Positions 19,102-27,165 of a stretch of 64,000 bases of DNA are shown here, one piece after another. Origin of the DNA: Pseudonocardia sp. CNS-004 (GTDB taxonomy: Bacteria; Actinomycetota; Actinomycetes; Mycobacteriales; Pseudonocardiaceae). Positions within the stretch are counted from its first letter, which is position 1, and every line of letters begins with the position of its first letter. The stretch covers positions 1-64,000 of the forward strand of contig MKJV01000044.1 in the NCBI GenBank assembly GCA_001942185.1, read 5' to 3'. The position numbers were made by a program, and so were the translations under genes. The notes below the pieces were generated by a model, which saw nothing but the letters and a program-made list of their open reading frames with translations, made no database searches and was not told the origin of the DNA.

Positions 19102-19887
19102 TCATGCCCGCACTGTGCTCGGGGCCACCCCCCGCTCGCGCTTGAACGCCGCGCTGAACGTGAACGCGTCGGAGTAGCCGACGCGCCGCGCCACCGCGCC
19201 GACGGTGACCGCCGGGTCCACGAGGTACTCGGCTGCGAGGGTCATCCGCCAGCTGCGCAGGTAGGCCAGCGGTGCGGACCCGGTGAGGTCGCGGAACCGC
19301 TTCGCGAACGCCGCCCGTCCCGACCCGCCCCGCGCGGCCAGCTCCGCCACCGTCCACTGCCGCGCGGGATCGGCGTGCATCGCCTCGAGCGCGGGCCCGA
19401 CCACGGGATCGGCGAGCGCGGCGAACCAGCCCGGCCGGTCGGGCTCGCGCATCGCGAACCACGCGCTCAGCGTGCAGGTGAGCAGCCAGTCCAGCAGCCG
19501 GTCCGTGACCACCGCCGGGCCGTCGCAGCCGCGGTCGAGCAGTTCGAGCAGGACGATGCAGTCCTCGCCGTCGGGAGGGACGACGGCGGAGGAGGGCAGC
19601 GCGCTCGTCAGCCGGACCCCGCCACCCCGGGACCGGTACCCGCACACCAGCAGGGCCGCGCCCGCATCGCCCGCCCGCACCGTCACGGTGGCACCCGGCT
19701 GGATCATCGCGACGCCGCCCGCGGCGAGCGGCTCGCCCGCCACGCCGACGTCACCCGACACCACGCCGCACAACACCAGCGGTGAGCCCACCGGCACGGC
19801 GTACTCCTCGCCGGGGGTGAGCAGCGTGCGCAGGATCGCACCCTCGTGGGTCCGGATCCCACGGAGCAGGGTCTCCAGGACCGTCAC
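19102..19887 (-). CDS. AraC-family regulator with cupin sensor domain
   Basis: About 261 residues. The N-terminal half is a cupin-type ligand domain (PGEEYAVPVGSPLVLCGVVSG), and the C-terminal 100 residues are the double helix-turn-helix of the AraC/XylS family, with WTVAELAARGGSGRAAFAKRF, GSAPLAYLRSWRMTLAAEYL and VARRVGYSDAFTFSAAFKRE. GTG 19887 is chosen; ATG 19914 would add nine residues. It is divergent from the NmrA-like gene across 84 bp, a common arrangement for an AraC regulator and its target. Confidence 0.87.
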   Translation of the reverse strand: MTVLETLLRGIRTHEGAILRTLLTPGEEYAVPVGSPLVLCGVVSGDVGVAGEPLAAGGVAMIQPGATVTVRAGDAGAALLVCGYRSRGGGVRLTSALPSSAVVPPDGEDCIVLLELLDRGCDGPAVVTDRLLDWLLTCTLSAWFAMREPDRPGWFAALADPVVGPALEAMHADPARQWTVAELAARGGSGRAAFAKRFRDLTGSAPLAYLRSWRMTLAAEYLVDPAVTVGAVARRVGYSDAFTFSAAFKRERGVAPSTVRA

Positions 19888-19971
19888 AGCCGCCGAGCAT
19901 AGACGCGCACGCATCTGGCGCGGACGCGCGAACATGGCCGCGACCGGCGGCCACGAGATCCACTCGTGGGC

Positions 19972-20799
19972 ATGGAACCAGACATCTCGGTGCTCGGCGC
20001 CAGTGGAAAGTCCGGCCGTCGGGTGGCGGCCGCCCTGCGTGCCGACGGCCACCCGGTGCGTCCCGCGTCCCGCACCGCCGCGGTCCGCTTCGACTGGCAG
20101 GACGACGACACGTGGCCCGCCGTGACCGAAGGAGCGGGAGCGCTCTACCTCGTCGCACCCGAGGACCCCACCCCGCTGCCGTCCTTCGTCGAGCTCGTGG
20201 CGGAGGCGGGGGTGACGCGCGTCGTGCTCCTGTCCGGACGGGGCGTCGAGACGTGGAACGGCCGCTTCGGGCACGCCATGGCGGCGGCCGAGGACGTCGT
20301 GCGAGGAAGCGACCTGAGCTGGACGGTCCTGCGGGCCAACAACTTCATGCAGAACTTCACCGAGGACGTGTGGCACGAACCGATGCTCACCGGCCGGCTC
20401 GCGCTGCCCACCGGCGGAGTGGCCGAGCCGTTCATCGACCTCGACGACCTCGCCGCCGTCGCGGCCCACGTGCTCACGACCGACCGGTACGCGGGACGGG
20501 TCCTCGACCTGTCCGGCCCCGCGGCCCTCACCTACGACGACGCGGTGGCCATCATCGCGGCGGCCGCGGGACGACCGATCCGGTTCGAGGAGATCAGCCC
20601 CTCCGCCTACGCGGACGAGCTGCGCGCGGGCGGTCTCCCCGAGGAGTGGGTCGCCGAGCTCGGCGGCATGTTCGACGTGACGAGGGAGGGCGCGGTCGCC
20701 GACCCGACCACGGCGGTCGAGGACGTGCTGGGCCGCCCACCGCGCGCGTTCGCCGACTGGGTGGCGCACGTCGCACCCACGGGGGTGTGGGCGAGCTGA
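19972..20799 (+). CDS. NmrA-like NAD(P)-binding protein
   Basis: A 275-residue atypical SDR. The N-terminus ISVLGASGKSGRRVAAAL is the dinucleotide loop, VVLLSGRGVETW and LRANNFMQNFTEDVWHEPM are core strands, and LAAVAAHVLTTDRYAGRVLDL resembles quinone-oxidoreductase/NmrA proteins. The usual catalytic YxxxK is not evident, so it may sense redox state or reduce quinones. ATG 19972 is chosen; GTG 19966 adds two residues. It is divergent from, and probably controlled by, the AraC gene. Confidence 0.85.
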   Translation: MEPDISVLGASGKSGRRVAAALRADGHPVRPASRTAAVRFDWQDDDTWPAVTEGAGALYLVAPEDPTPLPSFVELVAEAGVTRVVLLSGRGVETWNGRFGHAMAAAEDVVRGSDLSWTVLRANNFMQNFTEDVWHEPMLTGRLALPTGGVAEPFIDLDDLAAVAAHVLTTDRYAGRVLDLSGPAALTYDDAVAIIAAAAGRPIRFEEISPSAYADELRAGGLPEEWVAELGGMFDVTREGAVADPTTAVEDVLGRPPRAFADWVAHVAPTGVWAS

Positions 20800-20852
20800 T
20801 CTCTGTCGGTGCGTCCCGGCATGATGCCACCGTCGAGTGAAAGGAGCGGTGG

Positions 20853-21575
20853 ATGACGGACGCACCGGCAGCGCTGTCGGAGAAGGACCTGGCGGCGGCA
20901 CGCGCGGAGCTGGCGGGCGGGCGGCCGTACCCGGTGTGGTTCACCGCGGCCGCCGTCGGTGTCCCGGTGGGTGGCTCGGCGAAGATCGTGTCGATCGGTG
21001 AGCCTGCCGAGGGCGACTTCGTCGAGGTCCGGCCCACCGGCACCAAGGACACGGTGTTCTGTTCCCCGAACGAGCTCACGGGCACCCGCCCGCCCCGGCG
21101 GCGGGCGAAGCAGACGGCTCCACCCGCCGGCCGGGAGGCCGCCGCGCCGCAGCGAGAGGTGCCCGCACGCGCGGTGTCGGCTCCGCCGCCGGCAGCCCGG
21201 AAGCCGGCGCCGGCGGTCGTGGAGAAGCCGGAGAAGCCGGTCGTGGACAAGCCGGTCGTCGGGGAGACCGTCGCGGAGGAGAAGCCGCCGCGTTCTCGTG
21301 CGGCCGCCCGTCCGGTCGAGGTCACCGTCACGCTGAACAGCACCGCCGAGGGTGAGTGGACGGTGGAGGTCACCACGGGCCGCAAGCGCTCGGTGCGGCC
21401 CACCCCGGTGCAGCCCGCCGACGTGGCCAAGGCCGCCCGGTCCCTGCCCTCGGCCGTGGCCGAGGCGATCGAGTCGTCGCTGGCGGCGGCCCGGCAGCGC
21501 CAGATCGAGCGGGTGGAGCGCCTGCGCGCCGAGCTCGACGCCGCGCAGCGGGCCCTGCAGGACCTGTCGGGCTGA
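20853..21575 (+). CDS. Uncharacterised actinobacterial protein (DUF6319-like)
   Basis: A 240-residue protein in three parts. An N-terminal domain of about 75 residues reads LAGGRPYPVWFTAAAVGVPV and EGDFVEVRPTGTKDTVF; a Pro/Ala/Lys-rich linker (about 80-150) includes repeated EKP/DKPVV motifs; and a C-terminal segment (about 150-240) has strand-rich EVTVTLNSTAEGEWTVEV followed by a coiled-coil-like helix RQIERVERLRAELDAAQRAL. I recall this layout as DUF6319, without known function. A near-perfect GAAAGGAG precedes ATG 20853. Confidence 0.75.
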   Translation: MTDAPAALSEKDLAAARAELAGGRPYPVWFTAAAVGVPVGGSAKIVSIGEPAEGDFVEVRPTGTKDTVFCSPNELTGTRPPRRRAKQTAPPAGREAAAPQREVPARAVSAPPPAARKPAPAVVEKPEKPVVDKPVVGETVAEEKPPRSRAAARPVEVTVTLNSTAEGEWTVEVTTGRKRSVRPTPVQPADVAKAARSLPSAVAEAIESSLAAARQRQIERVERLRAELDAAQRALQDLSG

Positions 21576-21595
21576 CGGCGGCGAGCGCCCGGGGG

Positions 21596-22386
21596 TCAGG
21601 TGTTCGGGCCCACCGGCTTGCGCAGCACGGTGCCCTGCGCGCGGCCCTTGCGGGCGAGCCTTGCGGCCGTGCGGAGGGTGCGCTTCGGCAGCTCGAGCAC
21701 GTCCACCACGGCGCGGTAGCGCCACCCGGGCACCGAGAGGGTGCGGCCCTTGGCGAGGTCGGCGAGGCAGGTGTCCACCACCGCGGCGGGGTCCAGCCCG
21801 TCGCGCGACGCGTCGGCGGCGCGGGGAACATCGCGTTCCGCAGCTGCCCCGCCACCAGCGCGATCATCCGGACGCCGCTGCCCTCGAGCGAGGCGCCCAC
21901 CGTGTCGCTGAACGACAGCACCCACGCCTTGCTCGCGGCGTACGCGTCGCCGCGCCCGGCGAGGTAGCCGGCGAAGCTCGCGACGTTGATCACCGCGCCG
22001 CGGTGCCGGTCGATCATCCCGGGCAGCGCGGCACGGGTCAGGCGCATCAGGGCCGTGATGTTGATGTCGATCTCGGCCTGCAGCTTCGCGACGTCGGCCA
22101 CCGTGAACTCGGTCTCGCCGCTGACGCCCGCGTTGTTCACCAGCAGGTCGACCGGCCGGTCCCGGTCCTCGAGCCTGGTCTGCACCGCGGCCAGGCCCTG
22201 CTCGCCGCTCAGGTCGGCCACCAGCACCTCGACCGACCTCCCCGACGCGCGGATGAATCCCGCGACGCGTTCCAGCCCGGTGTGGTCGCGGTCCACCAGC
22301 ACGAGGTCGTGCCCGTCGCGGGCGAGTCGTCCGGCGAAGGCGGCACCGAGCCCGCGGCTGGCACCGGTGACGAGGGCAGTAGGCAT
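21596..22386 (-). CDS. Short-chain dehydrogenase (one frameshift)
   Basis: A classical SDR of about 264 residues: TALVTGASRGLGAAFAGRLA, LLVNNAGVSGE (NNAG), INVASFAGY and YAASKAWVLSF with the catalytic Tyr and Lys. After a missing base near 21825 the C-terminus continues DGLDPAAVVDTCLADLAKGR and ends RKPVGPNT. The type resembles DltE/SadH-like ketoreductases; the substrate is unknown. It follows the flippase gene by 9 bp on the same strand, so the two are probably co-transcribed. Confidence 0.82.
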
Positions 22387-22395
22387 GCCGGGAGG

Positions 22396-23715
22396 CTAAT
22401 GCCCACGCGCAGGCGCCCGGCCGTGCCCCCGGAGCCGGACCACGCCGACGTACGCCGCGACCGCCAGCTGCACGATCGCGTATCCCGCCGCGACGGGCAG
22501 CAGCGCCTCGTCCGGGGGGCCGCCCGCCGCAGGCACGAGGACGACGGTCGCCAGCACGAGGAGTGTGCTGGTGAGGTGCAGCCCCGCGTACGCCATGCCG
22601 CGTCCCGCCGCGGTGCGCACGGCGAGTTCGTGCACGACGATCAGGCGGAACGCCTGCCCGATCAGCAGCACGCGCAGCACGTCGGCGGCCGCCGCGTACC
22701 CCGTCCCGAAGATCGACAGCCCGGGCCCGGCGAGCAGCGCACCCACCGCGAGCAGCGGCAGGAAGATCACCAGGAGGCGCTTGCGGGACGAGGACGTGAG
22801 CTCCGCGGCGCGTTCGGGTGCCCTGGCCCACGCGGCCGAGATCGAGTGGGTGTAGTAGGTGGCGGCGGTCTCCACGACGACGGTGGCCTGCCACGCGATG
22901 AAGAAGGCCGCCCCGGCCTCCGGCCCGAACCGCAGGATCACGACCAGCGGCACCTGGTTGAGCAGCAGCGTGTACCCCATCTGGGCCGCCGCCGTCGGCC
23001 CGAGGTAGCGCACCACGTCCGCCCGGTAGGGCATGACCCCGCCGCAGGCCGTGCGTGCGTACCGGCGTACCGCGACCAGGAGGACGACGGAGCCGCCGAC
23101 GATCCACACCACGATGGGCCCGACCCACGACAGGACGATCCCCTTCGCACCCAGCGCGCTTCCCAGCACGACGAGCAGCGTGATGCGCACGACCGCGAAC
23201 AGGCCGTTGCGCCACACGCACCACCACGGCTTGCCGATCGCCATCAGGACGTAGTCGTGGACGACGAACGCGCCCCAGCCCGCGGCGGCGAGCGTGAACA
23301 GGAACACCCCGACGAGGTGCGGCCACTCCGCACCGGCGGCGGTGCGGGCGAGCTCGGGAACTGCCGACACGTAGCCGAAGCCGACCAGCCCGGCCAGCGG
23401 CATGATCAGGAGCAGGCTCCGCCACACCAGCGGCGGGGCGTGGCAGCCCGCGGCCGGGAGCCAGCGCATCAGCCCGAGGCCGAGGTTCAGCTGGGTCATG
23501 CCGGCGATCAGGATGAACGCGGACACGACGGCGGCCGCGAGCCCCACCTCGGCCTGGGGCAGGAGTCGCGCCGCGATGAGCCAGCTCGCGAGCCCGGCGA
23601 GCGCGCCCAGCGCCGAGCTGATCGACATCGCGGCTCCGCCGCCTGCCCCGTCGGCCGGTCGCGCGTCGTCGCCCCGCACCTTCGAGATGGGTCGCGTCGG
23701 CGGCCCGCTGACCAC
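22396..23715 (-). CDS. Polysaccharide flippase (MOP superfamily)
   Basis: A 439-residue integral membrane protein with about 12 hydrophobic segments. It opens with a short cytoplasmic leader and then MSISSALGALAGLASWLIAARLLPQAEVG, resembling Wzx/MurJ-type lipid-linked oligosaccharide flippases. The GTG at 23715 is used because the conserved first helix starts only about 28 residues in. No glycosyltransferases adjoin it here, so the exported glycan is unknown. It precedes an SDR gene in a likely two-gene operon. Confidence 0.75.
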   Translation of the reverse strand: MVSGPPTRPISKVRGDDARPADGAGGGAAMSISSALGALAGLASWLIAARLLPQAEVGLAAAVVSAFILIAGMTQLNLGLGLMRWLPAAGCHAPPLVWRSLLLIMPLAGLVGFGYVSAVPELARTAAGAEWPHLVGVFLFTLAAAGWGAFVVHDYVLMAIGKPWWCVWRNGLFAVVRITLLVVLGSALGAKGIVLSWVGPIVVWIVGGSVVLLVAVRRYARTACGGVMPYRADVVRYLGPTAAAQMGYTLLLNQVPLVVILRFGPEAGAAFFIAWQATVVVETAATYYTHSISAAWARAPERAAELTSSSRKRLLVIFLPLLAVGALLAGPGLSIFGTGYAAAADVLRVLLIGQAFRLIVVHELAVRTAAGRGMAYAGLHLTSTLLVLATVVLVPAAGGPPDEALLPVAAGYAIVQLAVAAYVGVVRLRGHGRAPARGH

Positions 23716-24045
23716 GAACCAGCTCTCCGGCGTCCACGACGCACCGCAGACGCGGATCGCGTCGTCGCCACGTCGTGCCCGGGATCGGGCCGGCGACGCA
23801 CCGCCGCGGTCGCGAATGCGACGTCACCGGAGACACGATCAGACCAGGCGTAGCCGGATCGGGTGACGCCGTACGGCGCGTGGGATCGGTCACGAGGCCG
23901 CGTCCAGGCGCGACGGCATGTTCTGGGCCTCCCGATACGTGCCCCGCAAGAGCTGTTGCGGCACCCTATCGGGGGAGCCGGGATGGTCTCAGTGGACCCT
24001 CAGTTATCAGGAGGAGAGCTCGGCCACGCATGCGAGTGGCCGGGT
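23716..24045. other. 330-bp gap with no gene recognised
   Basis: The gap lies between the flippase start and the end of the LAGLIDADG-like gene, both on the minus strand. Open frames exist but show no family motif, ribosome-binding site or plausible composition. It should hold the flippase promoter, but no clear -35/-10 pair stands out. Confidence 0.5.
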
Positions 24046-24816
24046 TCAGGCCTTCGGGCCGACCGCCGCATCCAGCATGGCCACGGCCTCCCGGCGGGCC
24101 ACCGAGATCGTGTCGGGGCGGGGAAGCGGTGGGCGATGCCGAGCCGATCAGGCGATGCGCTGCAGAGCCCGAGGATGTCGGTGGACTTGTTGGTGAAGAA
24201 CCAGCGCGGTACTCGTAACGCCTGGTGACCCCGGCCACGGTACGACGGGTCCAGTCGGTCATCCGGCAGCCGTCGGAGTGGAACAGGCCGCGGAGGAACG
24301 CTCCCGTGTGCTCGGCGACGAGCTCCTCCTGCCACGGCTCGAGCACGATCGGGCGAGTGTGCTTCATGCCCGGGCCGTGCTGGGGGAAGAGCCAGGGCCA
24401 ATGCTTCCAGCGTGCGGTCACGTACGTGCAGCCCTGTCGGCGCAGCCGGCTCACCGTGTGGTGTGGCCGGAGCGACCGGATGGCCTCCGTGCATTGGGCC
24501 ATGATCGCCGGCCATGCATCGGGACATGCGATGCGCAGGGACCACACGTTCCCGCGCCCCCGGCTCAGCGTGCCATCACCGGGGTACTGCACGAGGAGGT
24601 AGGAGTATGCCGGCCCAGGGGTGGGGAGCATCGTCGCCGGGCCGCAGCGCGGGCAGTCGAACGGATCGAACCCGGCGCGCTCCGTCGCGCCGGCTGCGCA
24701 GGGGCCGACCGGCTGATCCCGGTGGACCTGCTGACAGCCGAGATGCTCTGACCGGAGCGGATGGCCGCCACCGTGGCCCGGCGCACCTCAGCGTCGTACG
24801 CGGGATCACTCTTGCG
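24046..24816 (-). CDS. HTH / LAGLIDADG-like DNA-binding protein (several frameshifts)
   Basis: Reassembled over four frames, the protein has a homeodomain-like HTH (KSDPAYDAEVRRATVAA then SISAVSRSTGIS), a zinc-ribbon-like FDCPRCG, and a LAGLIDADG-type core with a degenerate first motif (AYSYLLVQYPGDG) and a second motif AFLRGLFHSDG. CLFPQHGPGMKHTRPI lies between them; FFTNKSTDILGL and a C-terminus ISVARREAV...VGPKA follow. Missing bases are needed near 24690, 24217 and 24135. No ATG, GTG or TTG lies between the tRNA 3' end and the conserved N-terminus, so the start is unclear. Homologues in actinobacteria are often called transcriptional regulators; the fold suggests a domesticated homing endonuclease. 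It lies 27 bp downstream of the tRNA on the same strand. Confidence 0.65.
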
Positions 24817-24843
24817 GACGGCGCCGACGATTCCGTGACCTTC

Positions 24844-24919
24844 TGGTGCCCCCGGTGCGATTCGAACGCACACTGAACGGGACTTGAATCCGTTGCCTCT
24901 GCCGTTGGGCTACGGGGGC
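24844..24919 (-). tRNA. Class-I tRNA with CAA (leucine) anticodon
   Basis: A 76-nt cloverleaf with encoded CCA. Acceptor arms are GCCCCCG / CGGGGGC, the T arm is GTGCG-TTCGAAT-CGCAC, the D loop contains GG, and the discriminator is A. The anticodon loop TTCAAGT reads CAA, which decodes the leucine codon TTG. The variable region is only five bases (TCAGT), whereas normal bacterial tRNA-Leu is class II with a long variable arm. The top of the anticodon stem has an A-C mismatch (positions 31-39). The identity as leucine is therefore formal, from the anticodon only. Confidence 0.88.
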
Positions 24920-25063
24920 TGACCGGTCACAGACTTTAGCGCCTGCCTGCGGCCGAGACGTTCTCGACCCCGTGGGGGATCGGCGGGATCACAGTTCGGC
25001 AGCGCGACCAGCCGGTATTCTGAATCCTTCCGGTACAACCCTCCGGCGAAGGAGAGCAGCCCT

Positions 25064-25696
25064 GTGAGCCAGCAGGTGTCCGAGCAGCAGTCCGCGGACG
25101 AGGCCCGACCGGCCGCCGGTCTGCGGGTGCTCGTGGTGGAGGACGAGGCACTGATCCGTCTCGACCTCACCGAGATGCTGACCGAGGAAGGCTACGTCAT
25201 CGCGGGCGAGGCCGGTGACGGAGAACAGGCGGTGGAGCTCGCGCGCGAGCTCAAGCCCGACCTGGTGATCATGGACGTGAAGATGCCGAAGGTGGACGGC
25301 ATCGCCGCAGCGGGCTCGATCGTGGAGGAGAAGATCGCCCCGGTCGTCATGCTCACGGCTTTCAGCCAGCGCGACCTCATCGAGCAGGCCCGCGACGCGG
25401 GTGCGATGGCGTACCTGGTGAAGCCGTTCGCCCGGCACGAGCTGGTGCCGGCCATCGAGCTCGCGGTGTCGCGGTTCGCGGAGAAGCGGGCGCTCGAGGA
25501 CGAGGTGGCCACGCTCACCGACCGGCTCGAGACGCGCAAGACCGTCGACCGCGCCAAGGGCCTGCTCATGACGCGCCAGAACATGAGCGAGCCCGACGCG
25601 TTCCGCTGGATCCAGCGCACCGCGATGGACCGCAGGACCACGATGAAGGCGGTCGCCGAGGCCGTCGTCGACGGGCTCGCCGCACCGAAGTCCTGA
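25064..25696 (+). CDS. pdtaR: ANTAR-domain response regulator, PdtaR type
   Basis: A 210-residue two-component regulator that binds RNA rather than DNA. The receiver domain (about 20-135) has the acidic pair VVEDEAL, phospho-acceptor Asp71 in LVIMDVKMP and Lys in YLVKPFARHEL. The ANTAR domain (about 145-205) has LETRKTVDRAKGLLMTRQNM and AFRWIQRTAMDRRTTM. In mycobacteria PdtaR acts with the kinase PdtaS by antitermination; no kinase gene is in this window. GTG 25064 follows AAGGAGAGC. It sits directly upstream of the liv operon and could control it, although I see no clear ANTAR double hairpin. Confidence 0.93.
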   Translation: MSQQVSEQQSADEARPAAGLRVLVVEDEALIRLDLTEMLTEEGYVIAGEAGDGEQAVELARELKPDLVIMDVKMPKVDGIAAAGSIVEEKIAPVVMLTAFSQRDLIEQARDAGAMAYLVKPFARHELVPAIELAVSRFAEKRALEDEVATLTDRLETRKTVDRAKGLLMTRQNMSEPDAFRWIQRTAMDRRTTMKAVAEAVVDGLAAPKS

Positions 25697-25705
25697 CGGG
25701 CCCGT

Positions 25706-25738
25706 CAACGTTGCGGTCCGGTAAAGGACCCGCCGTTG
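25706..25738 (+). terminator. Bipartite hairpin after pdtaR
   Basis: Nested stems CAACG/CGTTG (25706-25710 with 25734-25738) and GGTCC/GGACC (25715-25719 with 25726-25730, loop GGTAAA) lie 10 bases after the pdtaR stop. A perfect palindrome TGACGGGCCCGTCA (25694-25707) overlaps the stop codon. Together they should end the pdtaR transcript or fold the leader of the liv operon. Confidence 0.5.
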
Positions 25739-25838
25739 ATGATGACTCTGTTGGTCGCTTTCCCTTAACGTCCGCCCGTCTCCCGGATCGGGAGTGGTCC
25801 CGCGGGGAGTCCGGGGGCGGCAGGGAAGGACTGAGGAC

Positions 25839-27068
25839 ATGAGTCGGAATCGGAAGGTGCTCGCGGTCGCCGCGGCACTGGCGGGGGCCATGGTGCTCTC
25901 GGCGTGTGCTGGTGGCGGCGACGCCGGTGGGTCCTCCGCCGGCGGTACCACCTCCGCGCCACGTGCGGAGCCGACACAGGCGCCGTTCACGCCGCCCGCC
26001 GACGCCGAGCTCCCGGCCGGTGACGGTCAGGGGCAGTGCAGCGGTGACCCGTCGATCGCCTACGTGGGCACGATCGCCGGTGCGAACGCGGGGCTCGGCA
26101 TCGCGATCAAGCAGGCCATCGAGCTCGCCATCGAGGAGCACAACGAGGCCAACGCCGGGTGCCAGGTCACCTACAAGGAGTTCGACACCGCCGGCTCCCC
26201 GCAGACCGCGCTCGCTCCCACGGTCGCCGCGATCAACGACCCGTCGATCCTCGGGGTCGTCGGCCTGCCGTTCTCCGGTGAGTCCGAGGCCGTCGGCCCG
26301 GCGCTCACCGAGGCGGGCCTCGTCGGGCTGACCCCGTCGGCGACGCGGCCCGACCTGTCGCAGAAGGGCTGGACGCACTTCTTCCGCGGTCTGGGCAACG
26401 ACTCGGTCCAGGGCCCGGCTGCCGCGAAGTTCATCACCGAGACCCTCGGTGCGCAGAACGTCTGCGTGATCCGCGACGACAGCGCATACGGCCAGGGCCT
26501 CGCCACCGAGGTGACCAAGGCCCTCGGCGAGGGCGCCTCGTGCGAGGAAGAGATCAAGACCGGCCAGACGGAGTTCTCGGCCGCGATCGGCACGATCGAG
26601 TCGGCGTCGCCCGACGCGATCTTCTTCTCGGGCTACTACGCCGAAGGTGCGCCGTTCGCCCAGCAGCTGCGCGACGCCGGCATCGAGGCCCCGCTGGTCG
26701 TGCCGGACGGCGTCAAGGACCCGATCTTCGTGCAGAACGCGGGGGAAGCCTCCGAGGGCGTCTACATGACCTGCCCGTGCCTGCCCGGTGAGGTGTTCCC
26801 GGAGTTCCTCGAGGCCTACAAGGCGCGGTGGAACGTCGACCCGCAGACGTACTCGGCCGAGGCGTACGACGCCACGACGATCCTGCTGCGCGGGCTCGAC
26901 CAGGGCATCTCCGACCGTGCGGGTCTGCTCGAGCACGTCCGCAACTACCAGGGCCAGGGCCTGACGAAGCAGTTCGCGTGGAACGCGCAGGGTGAGCTGA
27001 ACGAGACACCCGTGTGGAGCTACGTCGTGAAGGACGGCCAGATCCAGCGGCTGTCGCCGATCGACTAG
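25839..27068 (+). CDS. livK: Branched-chain amino acid ABC receptor lipoprotein
   Basis: A 409-residue extracytoplasmic binding protein of the LivJ/LivK (Peripla_BP_6) family. The lipobox is MVLSAC (Cys near 23), followed by a Gly/Ser/Thr-Pro-rich linker to about 60. The fold begins SIAYVGTIAGANAGLGIAIK, with VVGLPFSGESEAVGPALTEA and VCVIRDDSAYGQGLATEV; two Cys pairs suit an oxidising exterior. ATG 25839 has AGGACTGAGG just upstream. The ligand is expected to be leucine/isoleucine/valine or a related compound. It is followed by a strong stem-loop and then the permease. Confidence 0.9.
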   Translation: MSRNRKVLAVAAALAGAMVLSACAGGGDAGGSSAGGTTSAPRAEPTQAPFTPPADAELPAGDGQGQCSGDPSIAYVGTIAGANAGLGIAIKQAIELAIEEHNEANAGCQVTYKEFDTAGSPQTALAPTVAAINDPSILGVVGLPFSGESEAVGPALTEAGLVGLTPSATRPDLSQKGWTHFFRGLGNDSVQGPAAAKFITETLGAQNVCVIRDDSAYGQGLATEVTKALGEGASCEEEIKTGQTEFSAAIGTIESASPDAIFFSGYYAEGAPFAQQLRDAGIEAPLVVPDGVKDPIFVQNAGEASEGVYMTCPCLPGEVFPEFLEAYKARWNVDPQTYSAEAYDATTILLRGLDQGISDRAGLLEHVRNYQGQGLTKQFAWNAQGELNETPVWSYVVKDGQIQRLSPID

Positions 27069-27101
27069 GAATACGGGTCGAAGCGCTAACACTGATGGTG
27101 G

Positions 27102-27141
27102 CGGAACGCGGTCCAGGGGGTAGTCCCGGGACCGCGTTCCG
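27102..27141 (+). terminator. Stem-loop between livK and livH
   Basis: CGGAACGCGGTCC (27102-27114) pairs exactly with GGACCGCGTTCCG (27129-27141) around a 14-base loop, 34 bases after the livK stop and 25 before the livH start. In binding-protein operons such a hairpin commonly stops part of the transcription or protects the upstream mRNA, so the receptor is made in excess. Confidence 0.65.
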
Positions 27142-27165
27142 TCACGTGAAGACGGGAAACACCCT

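Noticed and set aside
24046-24816. Intein or group I intron containing the LAGLIDADG motifs
   Set aside because: The motifs are in a free-standing gene; there are no flanking extein or intron features and the tRNA anticodon loop is uninterrupted.
25794-25838. Earlier start for the livK receptor
   Set aside because: It would place about 15 residues before a canonical lipoprotein signal peptide, and ATG 25839 has its own ribosome-binding site.
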